Positions 15,916 to 23,418 of a stretch of 64,000 bases of DNA are shown here, piece after piece. Source of the DNA: Roseivivax jejudonensis (lineage in GTDB: Bacteria; Pseudomonadota; Alphaproteobacteria; Rhodobacterales; Rhodobacteraceae); NCBI RefSeq assembly GCF_900172265.1, contig NZ_FWFK01000001.1, positions 682,001-746,000 of the forward strand. The letters are read 5' to 3'. The position numbers were made by a program, and so were the translations under genes. Numbering within the stretch: the stretch's first letter is position 1; every line of letters begins with the position of its first letter. The notes beneath the pieces are model-generated. The model was not told where the DNA came from and made no database searches. It saw nothing but the letters and a program-made list of their open reading frames with translations.

Positions 15916-16304
15916 CAGCCGACCCTCCGATGAGCTGAGCGGTCGGAGGCATAGGCATCGATTTCCACCTGCACCCAGTAAGCGGCCTTTAGAAACCGCA
16001 GGATGTTCGAGTGCGTGCAGGCCAAAGGCTGGCCGTCCTCCGCCACTTCCCAGTCGAGCACGCATTTCGCGAGGCTGTTCAAACGCGCACGCTCTCGCGC
16101 TTCTGCGGTTACTCGTCCGTCGGCGTCGGCCACATCAGAGAGTTCGTCAGCCAGTGCCAGCCGAGCGCGGTTCTGCGTCTCGCTGTCCGGCCCCGCGATC
16201 TTGAGACGGATCCCGGTAGCGCGCCCGGTCTCAGGATCGAGGAGATCGAACCACTGGCCGCGCTCCTGGTCAGCCGAGAACGATCTGATCTCGGTCAGGT
16301 CCAT
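15915..16304 (-). CDS. Phage protein resembling tail assembly chaperones
   Basis: 129 residues. The pattern GRATGIRLKIAGPDSETQNR, then LAKCVLDWEVAEDGQPLACT and HSNILRFLKAAYWVQVEID follows the plan of small phage proteins that are usually found between tail tube and tape measure and act, or are presumed to act, as tail assembly chaperones. Here the gene lies between portal and protease in the head module, overlapping the start of the protease by one base and the previous gene by 10 bp. Family resemblance is moderate; the function is inferred. Confidence 0.6.
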   Translation of the reverse strand: MDLTEIRSFSADQERGQWFDLLDPETGRATGIRLKIAGPDSETQNRARLALADELSDVADADGRVTAEARERARLNSLAKCVLDWEVAEDGQPLACTHSNILRFLKAAYWVQVEIDAYASDRSAHRRVG

Positions 16305-16495
16305 CCGTAACCGTCCTTCCGGACCACGCTCAGGGCCATGCCTTGATCAAGCACGAGGACCGGCACATCGGCGACGACGTTCTGAATGTTCGCGATGATC
16401 TGCTGCTTCGATTGCTGCCCCGCTGTGAGGTCGGTGGAGACAACGATCACATCGCCCTTCTTCAGTGTCAGAATGCGAATGTCCTCAAGCTGCAT
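16295..16495 (-). CDS. Small phage protein of unknown function
   Basis: 66 residues (MQLEDIRILTLKKGDVIVVS at the N-terminus). A beta-hairpin-like start is followed by a helix with Gln/Lys residues and the strand VADVPVLVLDQG, a layout seen in small proteins beside portal genes. It overlaps the portal stop by 11 bp and the next gene by 10 bp, so it belongs to the morphogenesis operon. No family is recognised. Confidence 0.65.
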   Translation of the reverse strand: MQLEDIRILTLKKGDVIVVSTDLTAGQQSKQQIIANIQNVVADVPVLVLDQGMALSVVRKDGYGWT

Positions 16496-17690
16496 CGTCG
16501 GTCTCCTCGTCGTCGGGCTCGGCGCCCTCTGTTGCGATGTTCGGGTTCATGAACTGATCGCCGCCCTCGCGCGGCGGCAGGCCGAGCCACGCCCTGCTCT
16601 CGTTCGCGTTGATGACCTGAGACGAGATCAGCGAGTTGATCACAGTCGAGCGGGTCGAAAGATCGGCGCGGGTCAAATCATCGCGGTCGAAGCGTATCGC
16701 ATATTGCGGCCGCTCCTCGTCCGTCAGCAGCGCCCGCCGGAGCGCGCCCTCCGTCGCCCTCAACCACGGCTCCAATGTGTAGCTCAGAAATTCGCGGCCC
16801 TGCTGCTCGCCGTTCGACCAAGTTGCTCGGTCGTGGTCGAAGAGCATGGCGGGCGGCACGCGGAAGCAGCGAGCGATCTCGAGGATCTGGAACTTGCGGT
16901 TCTCGATGAACTGGCTGTCGGTCGAATTGAATGTGTAGGGCTCGAAGGTCGCGTCGTCGTACAGGATCGCGGTCTTGCCGCCATTGTCCTGTCCTTCATG
17001 CGTGGCGCGCCAGGTCTCGATCATCTTCCTGACCGCGCCCTCTCCGAGGTTTTTCGGGAACTTGAGAGCGCCGGACGGGCGGGCACCACTGCCGAAGAGC
17101 TTGGCTGCGTGGGTGTCCAGGGCGATAGCAACGCCGATGGCCTCACGCGCCAGCGATAGTGGTGAGCGGCCGGACGGGCTGCGCAGATGGATCATGTTCC
17201 CGGCGGGAACAACACGGCTGTCGATCTTGTAGCGCGGTTCGCCGGTCGTCTGATCGAACTGCACGTCGACCACGCCGCGCCGGTAGCGGATGATCTCGGC
17301 GATGCGCCCGTCACCCAGGCGATTGACGTAGGCGACGCCGCCGCGGTCGTCGGAGAGCGCGTCGATCACGAGATCCCGGATCAGCGAGAAGCCGTCCGTC
17401 CAGTCGTTCGCCTCATCGCGCAGAAAGGGTAGAACCGGGTGATCCGGAACATCGACCTCCGTGCCATCCGCTTCGATCCGCTTCACGCTGATGTCGAGCG
17501 TCGCCACGGCCTCCGAGATGACCCGGATCGCAGACCCCACCGCCGGCACACGCAGCGCCGCGTCGGGCGTCACGACAGCGCCACCGGTCGAAGTCGGTGT
17601 CAGGCCGAAGATCGCGTAGAGATCATCGCCGGGCTCGGCGAGCCCCTTTGTCTCGGTCGGTGTCTGGGATCTGCGAGAAAACGGCCACAT
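16485..17690 (-). CDS. Phage portal protein, HK97 family
   Basis: 401 residues from the ATG at 17690 (MWPFSRRSQTPTE); an upstream in-frame ATG at 17744 adds 18 residues without family character. Conserved stretches of HK97-type portals are visible: ALRVPAVGSAIRVISEAVAT, GGVAYVNRLGDGRIAEI, HLRSPSGRSPLSLAREAIGV, FPKNLGEGAVRKMIETW, and CFRVPPAMLFDHDRATWSN with EQQGREFLSYTLEPWLR. The dodecameric portal is the DNA gate of the head. It is the first gene of the leftward morphogenesis operon, an unusual place because terS and terL normally precede it. Confidence 0.95.
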   Translation of the reverse strand: MWPFSRRSQTPTETKGLAEPGDDLYAIFGLTPTSTGGAVVTPDAALRVPAVGSAIRVISEAVATLDISVKRIEADGTEVDVPDHPVLPFLRDEANDWTDGFSLIRDLVIDALSDDRGGVAYVNRLGDGRIAEIIRYRRGVVDVQFDQTTGEPRYKIDSRVVPAGNMIHLRSPSGRSPLSLAREAIGVAIALDTHAAKLFGSGARPSGALKFPKNLGEGAVRKMIETWRATHEGQDNGGKTAILYDDATFEPYTFNSTDSQFIENRKFQILEIARCFRVPPAMLFDHDRATWSNGEQQGREFLSYTLEPWLRATEGALRRALLTDEERPQYAIRFDRDDLTRADLSTRSTVINSLISSQVINANESRAWLGLPPREGGDQFMNPNIATEGAEPDDEETDDAA

Positions 17691-17887
17691 GCCGCAAGGA
17701 TCGCGGAGCCGAGCGACGCCGCCTAGCTGGCCAGATGCAGGCAATCATTGGTTTTCGTGGGTTTCCGTGGGTCCGAAAAATCCAGATTCCGGCCGATCTT
17801 GTGCGAGGCTTCCCGCGCCGGTCCCTAGAGACCGACCAAAGTCGAAGAACACCCCCGGGCATGACGTCGTGTCAGGGTTGAGCATGC

Positions 17888-17901
17888 TTGACCTATATCA
17901 A
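17888..17901. promoter_or_regulatory. FnrL-like palindrome TTGAC-N4-ATCAA
   Basis: TTGACCTATATCAA matches the FNR/FnrL consensus TTGAT-N4-ATCAA at nine of ten fixed positions. It lies 22 bp before the ATG at 17924 and about 200 bp before the divergent portal gene. FNR normally activates from about 41 bp upstream of a start site, so a site this close to the ATG would fit repression better, or could be chance. Confidence 0.4.
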
Positions 17902-17923
17902 TGCGCGTCGCGAAGGTGGTTCC

Positions 17924-18196
17924 ATGCTGGATGAACGGCGCCTTCGCAGGTCTGGAGGCAAGCTTACCAAAGTCTTCGTCGGCCGCGATCTTGAAACCCA
18001 CGTTGCTCGCTGGGTCGGACTGACGGCGGCTGGCGCGTTGATCTGCGACAGGGGCATCTACTCGGCGGACGCAGAAGCGACGGTCGCGTTTGTCTCCGAG
18101 ACATTCGGGCTCGATACCGTAGAGGAGTTTGAGCCTCACGACCTCGAAGCCGTCGCGCGCCACATGCGCAGGATCAACGCGCAGGGGCCTTGGTAG
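17924..18196 (+). CDS. Hypothetical protein, cargo gene on the plus strand
   Basis: 90 residues (MLDERRLRRSGGKLTKVFVG at the N-terminus). The start at 17924 is preferred because GAAGGTGG stands 7 bases upstream; an in-frame TTG at 17888 would fall inside the FnrL-like box. The protein is a mixed alpha/beta small domain with a basic N-terminus and a C-terminal helix (HDLEAVARHMRRINA). It reads against the morphogenesis operon and so probably has its own promoter. Not recognised; possibly a lysogenic conversion gene. Confidence 0.65.
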   Translation: MLDERRLRRSGGKLTKVFVGRDLETHVARWVGLTAAGALICDRGIYSADAEATVAFVSETFGLDTVEEFEPHDLEAVARHMRRINAQGPW

Positions 18197-18201
18197 AGCC
18201 T

Positions 18202-18453
18202 TCACCTCTTCGTCCGGAGCCAGGCGTTCAGCTCCGACCTCAGAGCGAAGTAGCTCTCGCCGTCGGGGCGGTAGATCGGCACGTGGTCCAGATGAGCGAG
18301 GCGACGCGCCTTGTCCACGCTCACGCCAATGGCCGAGGCGATGGTGCTGAGCCCCCAGAGCTTCTCAGGGCCGGTGGTGATGGCGTCGAAGCGCCACCTG
18401 TCGAGAGGAGGATTCTCGCGTACGGATCTAAGTTTGGTGTCGTGCCTGCTCAT
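18202..18453 (-). CDS. Helix-turn-helix DNA-binding protein
   Basis: 83 residues. Residues 30-80 (LWGLSTIASAIGVSVDKARR, then HVPIYRPDGESYFALRSELN) form a MerR/excisionase-like winged helix of the type used by phage regulators and terminase-like DNA binders. GAGG lies 6-9 bases before the ATG at 18453. It is convergent with the small plus-strand gene and 500 bp upstream of the portal gene, so it could control or initiate the late operon. A role in packaging-site recognition is another possibility. Confidence 0.75.
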   Translation of the reverse strand: MSRHDTKLRSVRENPPLDRWRFDAITTGPEKLWGLSTIASAIGVSVDKARRLAHLDHVPIYRPDGESYFALRSELNAWLRTKR

Positions 18454-18853
18454 CGTGTCCTCGCGCGTGTCTCTCTCTACTCAACCGTTGCTCTCTACCG
18501 CCCTATCCATCGGTTCAGACCCAGAGCGACGGTCAGAAAGCGAGTTACAGCGACCTGGGGATAAAACCCGGCCTCCCGCTCTGACCGCCACGATCTTGAC
18601 CTATCCATTCGGACGAGCCCGTCGCTTAGGCCAGACCTGCCTTTCCCTCGGCTCGGTCCGCTCCCCCATGTTCGCCGCCTAGAGGGTGGCAGCGGGGTCT
18701 TAGGGCGTGGGGAGACCGCATGATGCGGAATAGCTGCCCTTGTGCTGTGACCCGATACACTGTAACACTTCTGCTTGGCGGCCCAGCCTAACTCGTGAAA
18801 GACGACCGCCAACGTTTTGAGGCGCGCCGGCGGCCACCGGCGCGCTTCGTTTC
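18454..18853. other. 400-bp region without a recognisable gene
   Basis: No convincing coding frame is seen on either strand. Near 18745-18775 the sequence drops in GC content (ACCCGATACACTGTAACACT), which may hold a promoter, and the right end holds a strong hairpin (18822-18845). It probably contains the control signals for the small HTH gene to the left. Confidence 0.5.
18822..18845. terminator. Hairpin after the right-arm gene pair, probable terminator
   Basis: GCGCGCCGG (18822-18830) pairs perfectly with CCGGCGCGC (18837-18845) around a 6-base loop. It starts 8 bp beyond the stop of the leftward gene at 18854. The tail is T-rich only on the plus strand (TTCGTTTCTC), so the direction of termination is uncertain. 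Confidence 0.55.
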
Positions 18854-19069
18854 TCAGTCCTCCTCGATCACGACGAGGTCTTCGGGCTCTCCGAAGATCT
18901 CCGAGACCAGGCGGCGCATGATGGCCTCCTGCTTCTCGCTCGGCCGCCAGTTGCGGCGCCGGCTCTGTTTCATGATCGAAGCGGCGAAGGTCCGAGCCCA
19001 TTCGTCCGACGCCCGTCGCTGGACTGTCGGCATCTGGAACAGCAGCTCTTCGATGTTGCGCACGCTCAT
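18854..19069 (-). CDS. Small hypothetical phage protein
   Basis: 71 residues, basic centre and acidic C-terminus. The N-terminus MSVRNIEELLFQMPTVQRR is followed by a helical region with KQSRRRNWRPSEKQEAIMRR and the ending EPEDLVVIEED. It overlaps the upstream gene by 4 bases (ATGA at 19066-19069), so the two are coupled. The charged helical layout suggests nucleic-acid or protein binding, possibly in early regulation of the element. No family is recognised. Confidence 0.7.
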   Translation of the reverse strand: MSVRNIEELLFQMPTVQRRASDEWARTFAASIMKQSRRRNWRPSEKQEAIMRRLVSEIFGEPEDLVVIEED

Positions 19070-19467
19070 GCCGCGGCCCTCCCTTCACCGAAGTGATCGA
19101 GGAAGGCGCTCTGATCGCGAATGCACAGAGCCTCGAAGGCGGCCGAGGCGTAAGCCTTCAGTTCCCGCCGGCTCGCAACGCTGGCCCAGAAGCGCGCGTC
19201 GCTCATGGGATCGAGGAACGCCGGAAGCGGCCCGTCGCTCGATCCGAGGACGGTAGCAGCGACGGCCTCGGCCAGCGGCTCCTCGAGGGAGCGCAGAGCG
19301 GCCCATGCGAGCGCTGCGCGGACTTCGTCCGACGCGCGGGCCGCCAGGAAGTCGGAGAACCGCGCCCAGTCCTCGTAATCGCCGAGCGTGAGCGTGTAGC
19401 CGAGCATCTTCGTGACGCCGAGGTGCTCGCGCCTCATCAGCTTGGAGAGGGATCGCTGCTCGGTCAT
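19066..19467 (-). CDS. Hypothetical phage protein
   Basis: 133 residues from the ATG at 19467, which has a GGGGGTG ribosome site; an in-frame ATG at 19515 lacks one. It is alpha-helical and Ala-rich (LTLGDYEDWARFSDFLAARA; EVRAALAWAALRSLEEPLAE). It is coupled to the following small gene. As the right-most gene of the element, 226 bp from attR, it could belong to an early or replication-control region, but no replication motif is visible. Confidence 0.7.
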   Translation of the reverse strand: MTEQRSLSKLMRREHLGVTKMLGYTLTLGDYEDWARFSDFLAARASDEVRAALAWAALRSLEEPLAEAVAATVLGSSDGPLPAFLDPMSDARFWASVASRRELKAYASAAFEALCIRDQSAFLDHFGEGRAAA

Positions 19468-19564
19468 GCCGTCACCCCCCAATGCTTCGAAATGATGGGG
19501 TGACGATTCGCCCAAAGTGGGGTAGCTAGAAGCGCGAGCTTTCCAGATGCTCTCTCATGTCGGA

Positions 19565-19598
19565 CCCCGGTTGCAGTTGCCGCTGCGCCGGGGTTTTT
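19565..19598 (+). terminator. Intrinsic terminator near attR
   Basis: CCCCGG (19565-19570) pairs with CCGGGG (19588-19593), and inner GCAG/CTGC pairs extend the stem; TTTTT (19594-19598) follows. No plus-strand gene ends nearby, so it probably insulates the element's right edge from rightward transcription, or marks the end of a lost gene. Confidence 0.65.
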
Positions 19599-19692
19599 CG
19601 TTTGGTGCTGGCTGGAATCGACAACCTGTGCAGCCGCACAGATTGAGCCACCGTCAGCGCCCCCTCCGGGGCTCGTAAGTTGTTGGAAAAAT

Positions 19693-19741
19693 TGGTCGGA
19701 GTGGCAGGATTCGAACCTACGACCCCTGCCTCCCGAAGACA
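19693..19741. repeat. attR: right 49-bp direct repeat inside tRNA-Pro
   Basis: Identical to 1696-1744. Here the repeat joins the 5' half of the tRNA and restores a complete gene, so insertion did not destroy the tRNA. The distance between the two copies is 17,997 bp. Confidence 0.93.
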
Positions 19742-19769
19742 GTGCTCTACCAGGCTGAGCTACACTCCG
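19693..19769 (-). tRNA. tRNA-Pro (anticodon CGG)
   Basis: 77 nt including an encoded CCA. The acceptor stem is CGGAGTG/CACTCCG with discriminator A. The anticodon stem CTGTC/GGCAG encloses the loop TTCGGGA, anticodon CGG, which reads CCG codons. The D arm (AGCTCAGCCTGGTAGAGC) and T arm (GTAGG-TTCGAAT-CCTGC) are normal. The 3' 49 bases are duplicated at the other end of the phage element, whose attachment site is this gene. Confidence 0.97.
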
Positions 19770-19815
19770 ACCGTGGCGCGCGTCGTAGCCGAGGCGCAGG
19801 ACTTTGACAAGGGGT

Positions 19816-20781
19816 TCAGCGCGGCTTCCGCGAGGGCGGGAGCGCGGTTTTCAGCAGCGCCCCGACCCGCGGCGCGGTGCCGGTCAGGTGGCGCGTTCGG
19901 GTGCGCGACACGGGCTTGGCGTTGGAGCGTCCCGACAGGCTCTCGCGCGCGACGATGTACAGCCCGCTGGCAATGATGATGGCCGTGCCGAGGATCGTCG
20001 CCGCGTCGGGTATCTCGTCGAAGAACAGCGCGCCGTAGAGCGTCGCCCACAGGATTTGTGAATACTGCATCGGCGCGACGACGGCCGCTTCGCCGGCCTT
20101 GTAGCCCGCGACCATCAGCATCGCGCCGGCGAAGCCCAGCGCCGCGATCGCGGCGTTGAGCGCCAGATCGGTCAGCGGCATCGGGCGGTAGGGCTCGGCC
20201 ATCAGCGCCCCCATGATCGCGAAGTTTGCGAGCATCGGGTAGAGCACGAGCACGACGCTGCGCTCGTCCGGGCCGATCCGGCGCGAGATGACCGAGGCCA
20301 GAGCACTGCCGCCTGCCGCGACCAGCGCGGCGAGGTGCCCGGCGGTCAGTGCCGTCGCCCCCGGTCGCAGCACGACGATCACGCCGCACAGCCCGACCAC
20401 GATGGCGACGCCGCGGCGCAGCCCCACCTGTTCGCCGAGGATCGGGATCGCCAGGAGCGTGATCAGGATCGGCGCTGCGAAGATGATCGCATAGACCTGC
20501 GCCAGGGCGATCGATGAGAACGCGTAGAACGCCGCCGCCGCGGTCACCACCGCAGCCAGCGTGCGAAGCGCGACCCACCACGGATGGCGCGGTCGCAGAT
20601 GCCCGGGCTCCGGATCGTTGATGAGCGTCAGCGTGACCAGCGGAAAGCCGAACAGAACGCTGTAGAACACGATCTGGAACGACGAATAGGTGGCGCCCAG
20701 CGCCTTCACGATGACGTCGTGCGTGGCGAACAGGGCGAATGCCAGAAGCGCGATCAGGGCGGCGCGCGCGTTGGACGGCAT
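19816..20781 (-). CDS. EamA/DMT superfamily transporter
   Basis: 321 residues with about ten hydrophobic helices arranged as two EamA repeats, at about 7-140 and 150-285. The first helix has the typical FALFATHDVIVKALGA pattern, and the second repeat ends with ILWATLYGALFFDEIPDAAT, the usual EamA signature region. Members export or import amino acids and other metabolites; the substrate is not predictable. The charged C-terminal tail of about 35 residues is cytoplasmic. It is the first chromosomal gene right of the phage element. Confidence 0.9.
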   Translation of the reverse strand: MPSNARAALIALLAFALFATHDVIVKALGATYSSFQIVFYSVLFGFPLVTLTLINDPEPGHLRPRHPWWVALRTLAAVVTAAAAFYAFSSIALAQVYAIIFAAPILITLLAIPILGEQVGLRRGVAIVVGLCGVIVVLRPGATALTAGHLAALVAAGGSALASVISRRIGPDERSVVLVLYPMLANFAIMGALMAEPYRPMPLTDLALNAAIAALGFAGAMLMVAGYKAGEAAVVAPMQYSQILWATLYGALFFDEIPDAATILGTAIIIASGLYIVARESLSGRSNAKPVSRTRTRHLTGTAPRVGALLKTALPPSRKPR

Positions 20782-20882
20782 GGGCCGGCTCCGAGCTGCG
20801 GGTTTCCGTCAGCTAGACCGCCGGCCCAAACGAAGGCAACCCGCAGCGGCCGCAAGGGCCCTGTTGCGGGCGCCGGCGGCGA

Positions 20883-21986
20883 TCAGACGCTCGCGTCGAG
20901 GGCGGCGAGGATCGCGTCGCCCATCGCCGAGGTCGAAAGCGGCGCCCGCCCCTCTTCGCCCAGGAGGTCGGCGGTGCGGTGTCCTTCGGCCAGCACGTGC
21001 TCGACAGCGGCTTCCAGCCGCGACGCCTCGGCGCCCTGGTCGAAGCTGTAGCGCAGCGCCATCGCGAAACTGAGGATGCAGGCGATCGGGTTCGCCTTGC
21101 CCTGCCCTGCGATGTCGGGTGCCGAGCCGTGGACGGGCTCGTAGAGCGCCTTGGGCCGGCCGTTCGACATCGGTGCACCGAGGCTGGCCGATGGCAGCAT
21201 GCCAAGCGACCCGGTCAGCATCGCCGCGAGATCCGAAAGCAGGTCGCCGAACAGGTTGTCTGTCACGATAACGTCGAACTGCTTGGGCCAGCGCGTCAGC
21301 TGCATCGCGCCGGCGTCCGCGTACATGTGGCTGAGCTCGACGTCGGGATACTCGGCACCGACGCGGGTCACGACCTCGCGCCAGAGGACCCCGGACTCCA
21401 TCACGTTCGCCTTCTCCATCGAGCACAGTTTGCGGTCGCGCTTCATCGCGAGGTCGAAGGCCGAACGCGCCACGCGCTCGATCTCGCTCTCGGTGTAGCG
21501 CTGCGTGTTGATACCCACGCGCTCGTTGCCATCCTCGAAGATGCCGCGCGGTTCGCCGAAATAGACGCCGGAGGTCAGCTCCCGCACGATCATGATGTCG
21601 AGGCCGGCAACCACGTCGCGCTTTAGGGACGAGAAATCGGCGAGCGCGTCGAAGCACTGCGCGGGGCGCAGGTTGGCGAAGAGGTCCATTTCCTTGCGCA
21701 ACCGCAGCAACCCGCGCTCGGGCTTCACCGAGAAGTCGAGAACGTCGTATTTGGGCCCGCCCACCGCGCCCAGGAGAACCGCGTCGGCGTCCTGTGCGAG
21801 CGCCATCGTGTCGTCCGTCAGCGGCGTGCCGTGCGCGTCGTAGGCGGCGCCGCCGACGAGGTCTTCGCTCACGTCGAAAGGCAGACCGCGTTTCGCACCG
21901 AACCAGTCGATGATGCGGCGCACCTCCGCCATGACCTCGGGGCCGATGCCGTCGCCAGGCAGGATGAGGAGCGAAGGGGTGGACAT
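20883..21986 (-). CDS. leuB: 3-isopropylmalate dehydrogenase
   Basis: 367 residues. Catalyses the NAD-dependent oxidative decarboxylation of 3-isopropylmalate in leucine synthesis, in the cytoplasm. Clear family motifs include [17 protein letters not shown] at the start, [26 protein letters not shown]-like text ([15 protein letters not shown]), and the metal and cofactor site [20 protein letters not shown] with [27 protein letters not shown] lies 10 bases before the ATG at 21986, which decides the start. It is in the same direction as leuD and leuC but separated from them by two unrelated genes. Confidence 0.97.
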   Translation of the reverse strand: MSTPSLLILPGDGIGPEVMAEVRRIIDWFGAKRGLPFDVSEDLVGGAAYDAHGTPLTDDTMALAQDADAVLLGAVGGPKYDVLDFSVKPERGLLRLRKEMDLFANLRPAQCFDALADFSSLKRDVVAGLDIMIVRELTSGVYFGEPRGIFEDGNERVGINTQRYTESEIERVARSAFDLAMKRDRKLCSMEKANVMESGVLWREVVTRVGAEYPDVELSHMYADAGAMQLTRWPKQFDVIVTDNLFGDLLSDLAAMLTGSLGMLPSASLGAPMSNGRPKALYEPVHGSAPDIAGQGKANPIACILSFAMALRYSFDQGAEASRLEAAVEHVLAEGHRTADLLGEEGRAPLSTSAMGDAILAALDASV

Positions 21987-22188
21987 GGGCGGCTTGCCTC
22001 CTTGACGGCGCTTCGGATCGTCGATGCGGGTAGGCGAAGCCGCACGCGGCGTCAAGAAAGCGGGACGCCGTTCGACCGGGTGGCGCCCGTTCGCCGGGGC
22101 CCGCGCATGCTCCGGTACTGGTGTCCTTGCTCCGGTTTCGGCGGATCGAGCGTCTCGTCAAACGTGGCAAGCGAGTCGCTGTTGAAGA

Positions 22189-23418
22189 TCAGCGCCGCCG
22201 CGCCGGCGCATTCGATCCGCTGTCCAAGACGTCTGTGTCGTCCGCAGGGGCCTCTCCGCTGTCGCTGATGTCCGGGTCCGGCGGCAGCGCGACATCGATC
22301 CAGACCAGGCGATGTTCTCCCGCCTCCGGCGCCGCGCGATACGTGCCGGCGTCGCGCAAGACGAGATCGCGGGAGGGCAGAAGGTAGCTGACGCGCATCT
22401 CTCCGAGGCCAAGGCGGCTCCAGTCCACGCTTGCCGTGCGCGGCATCGGATCCTGCAAGCGCGGATCGGACAGAAGATCGCGAATTGCGCCGCGCCGACC
22501 GTCGCCCGCCTCCGGATCGAGGTTCGCGTCGCCGGCGATCACGAAGGGTGGCGTGATCCGGGGCAGCCCCGACGTACCGTTTAGCAGAACCTGCCACAGC
22601 CGGATCTCGTCGGCGTTGCGACGTCCGTTTCGGTCGTCGGGCCCGTCGAAGACCGGTGGCGTAGCATGGAACACCATCAGAGAGAGCGGGCGCGGCGACG
22701 ACGGCAGCCGGATCGGAACCACCCAGTGCACGTCGCTCGACAGCCGTTGCACCTCGTACGCCGGATCCTTCGGCGCGATGCGCGTTCCGGGAAGGTCGCG
22801 CCAGAGAAATCCGCTCAGATCCCGCGCATCGGACGTCTCGACCGGATGGACGGACAGGATCGCGCTGCCCCCCTCCCCGGAAAACCGGCCCCAGCCCTGC
22901 GCATCACGAGGACCGTGCGCGCGGCCGTCGCCGTCGATGTCCCGTCCGGTCGGGCGGCCGGTATTCGGGCGACGGAGGAACCGGTGCGGATAGTCCAGCC
23001 CGCCGGCCCTTAGCCGGTCGGCCAGGGCTGCGAGCGCCGCACCCGCATGATCGTAATCGATCTCCGTCAGAACGAGGATATGGGGCCGGACCGCGAGAAG
23101 CGCGACTTCCGTCGCAACCAGTGCCGGATCCTCGCCCCGCACCAGATCGCGCAGCAATAGGCCCGGGCCGTCGCGCGTCAGAGGCGCGTGCCACGTGGCG
23201 ATCCGAATTGTCTCGGGAGCGGGGGTCGGGACCGCCGGTGCCGCGCGGGCGACCCCGATCCAGAGCCCGACGACGAGAAGCGTCAGGCCGGTTGCAACTG
23301 CTCGGATTGCGCGTATGCCCGGCGCCGCTTTTCCTCGATCAGGTCGGCGATGCGCATCAGTGCGACGCCTCTCATCATCAAGCTGGCCGGCAGAAAGGCC
23401 CATGCTGTCATCACCCAT
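22189..23418 (-). CDS. Endonuclease/exonuclease/phosphatase family protein, exported
   Basis: Up to 409 residues. A basic N-terminus is followed by a hydrophobic signal or anchor at about 42-60 (LTLLVVGLWIGVARAAPA), then an EEP fold: RIATWHAPLT, VLTEIDYDHAG (the metal-binding Glu), GWGRFSGEGGSAIL, PFVIAGDANLDPEAGDG (catalytic Asp/Asn) and a final AGEHRLVWIDV with His. It likely hydrolyses phosphodiester or phosphate bonds outside the cytoplasm; the substrate is unknown. The only clear ATG starts (23418 or 23403) overlap the upstream membrane gene by 121-136 bp; no start codon is seen nearer its stop. Confidence 0.8.
   Translation of the reverse strand: MGDDSMGLSAGQLDDERRRTDAHRRPDRGKAAPGIRAIRAVATGLTLLVVGLWIGVARAAPAVPTPAPETIRIATWHAPLTRDGPGLLLRDLVRGEDPALVATEVALLAVRPHILVLTEIDYDHAGAALAALADRLRAGGLDYPHRFLRRPNTGRPTGRDIDGDGRAHGPRDAQGWGRFSGEGGSAILSVHPVETSDARDLSGFLWRDLPGTRIAPKDPAYEVQRLSSDVHWVVPIRLPSSPRPLSLMVFHATPPVFDGPDDRNGRRNADEIRLWQVLLNGTSGLPRITPPFVIAGDANLDPEAGDGRRGAIRDLLSDPRLQDPMPRTASVDWSRLGLGEMRVSYLLPSRDLVLRDAGTYRAAPEAGEHRLVWIDVALPPDPDISDSGEAPADDTDVLDSGSNAPARRR

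Larger units (their letters stand above)
1696..19741. mobile_element. Integrated phage-derived element (about 18 kb), incomplete prophage or phage satellite
   Basis: The element is bounded by a perfect 49-bp direct repeat at a tRNA-Pro gene, with a tyrosine integrase next to the left end. It holds regulators, small cargo genes and a leftward morphogenesis operon (portal, protease, HK97-type capsid, HNH, tail tube, head-tail connectors, TerS, TerL, tape measure). I see no replication initiator, primase, helicase, holin, endolysin, distal tail, baseplate, fibre or CI-type repressor. The size is less than half that of a typical siphophage. It is therefore either a decayed prophage or an element that relies on a helper phage. 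Boundaries are firm because the two repeats are identical; the functional state is inference. Confidence 0.93.

Noticed and set aside
17888-17923. A TTG start for the plus-strand cargo gene
   Set aside because: The TTG lies in the FnrL-like palindrome and lacks a ribosome site, while the ATG at 17924 has GAAGGTGG upstream.
1696-19741. Calling the element a gene transfer agent cluster
   Set aside because: It has an integrase and tRNA attachment repeats, and its gene order differs from RcGTA; GTA distal-tail genes are absent.
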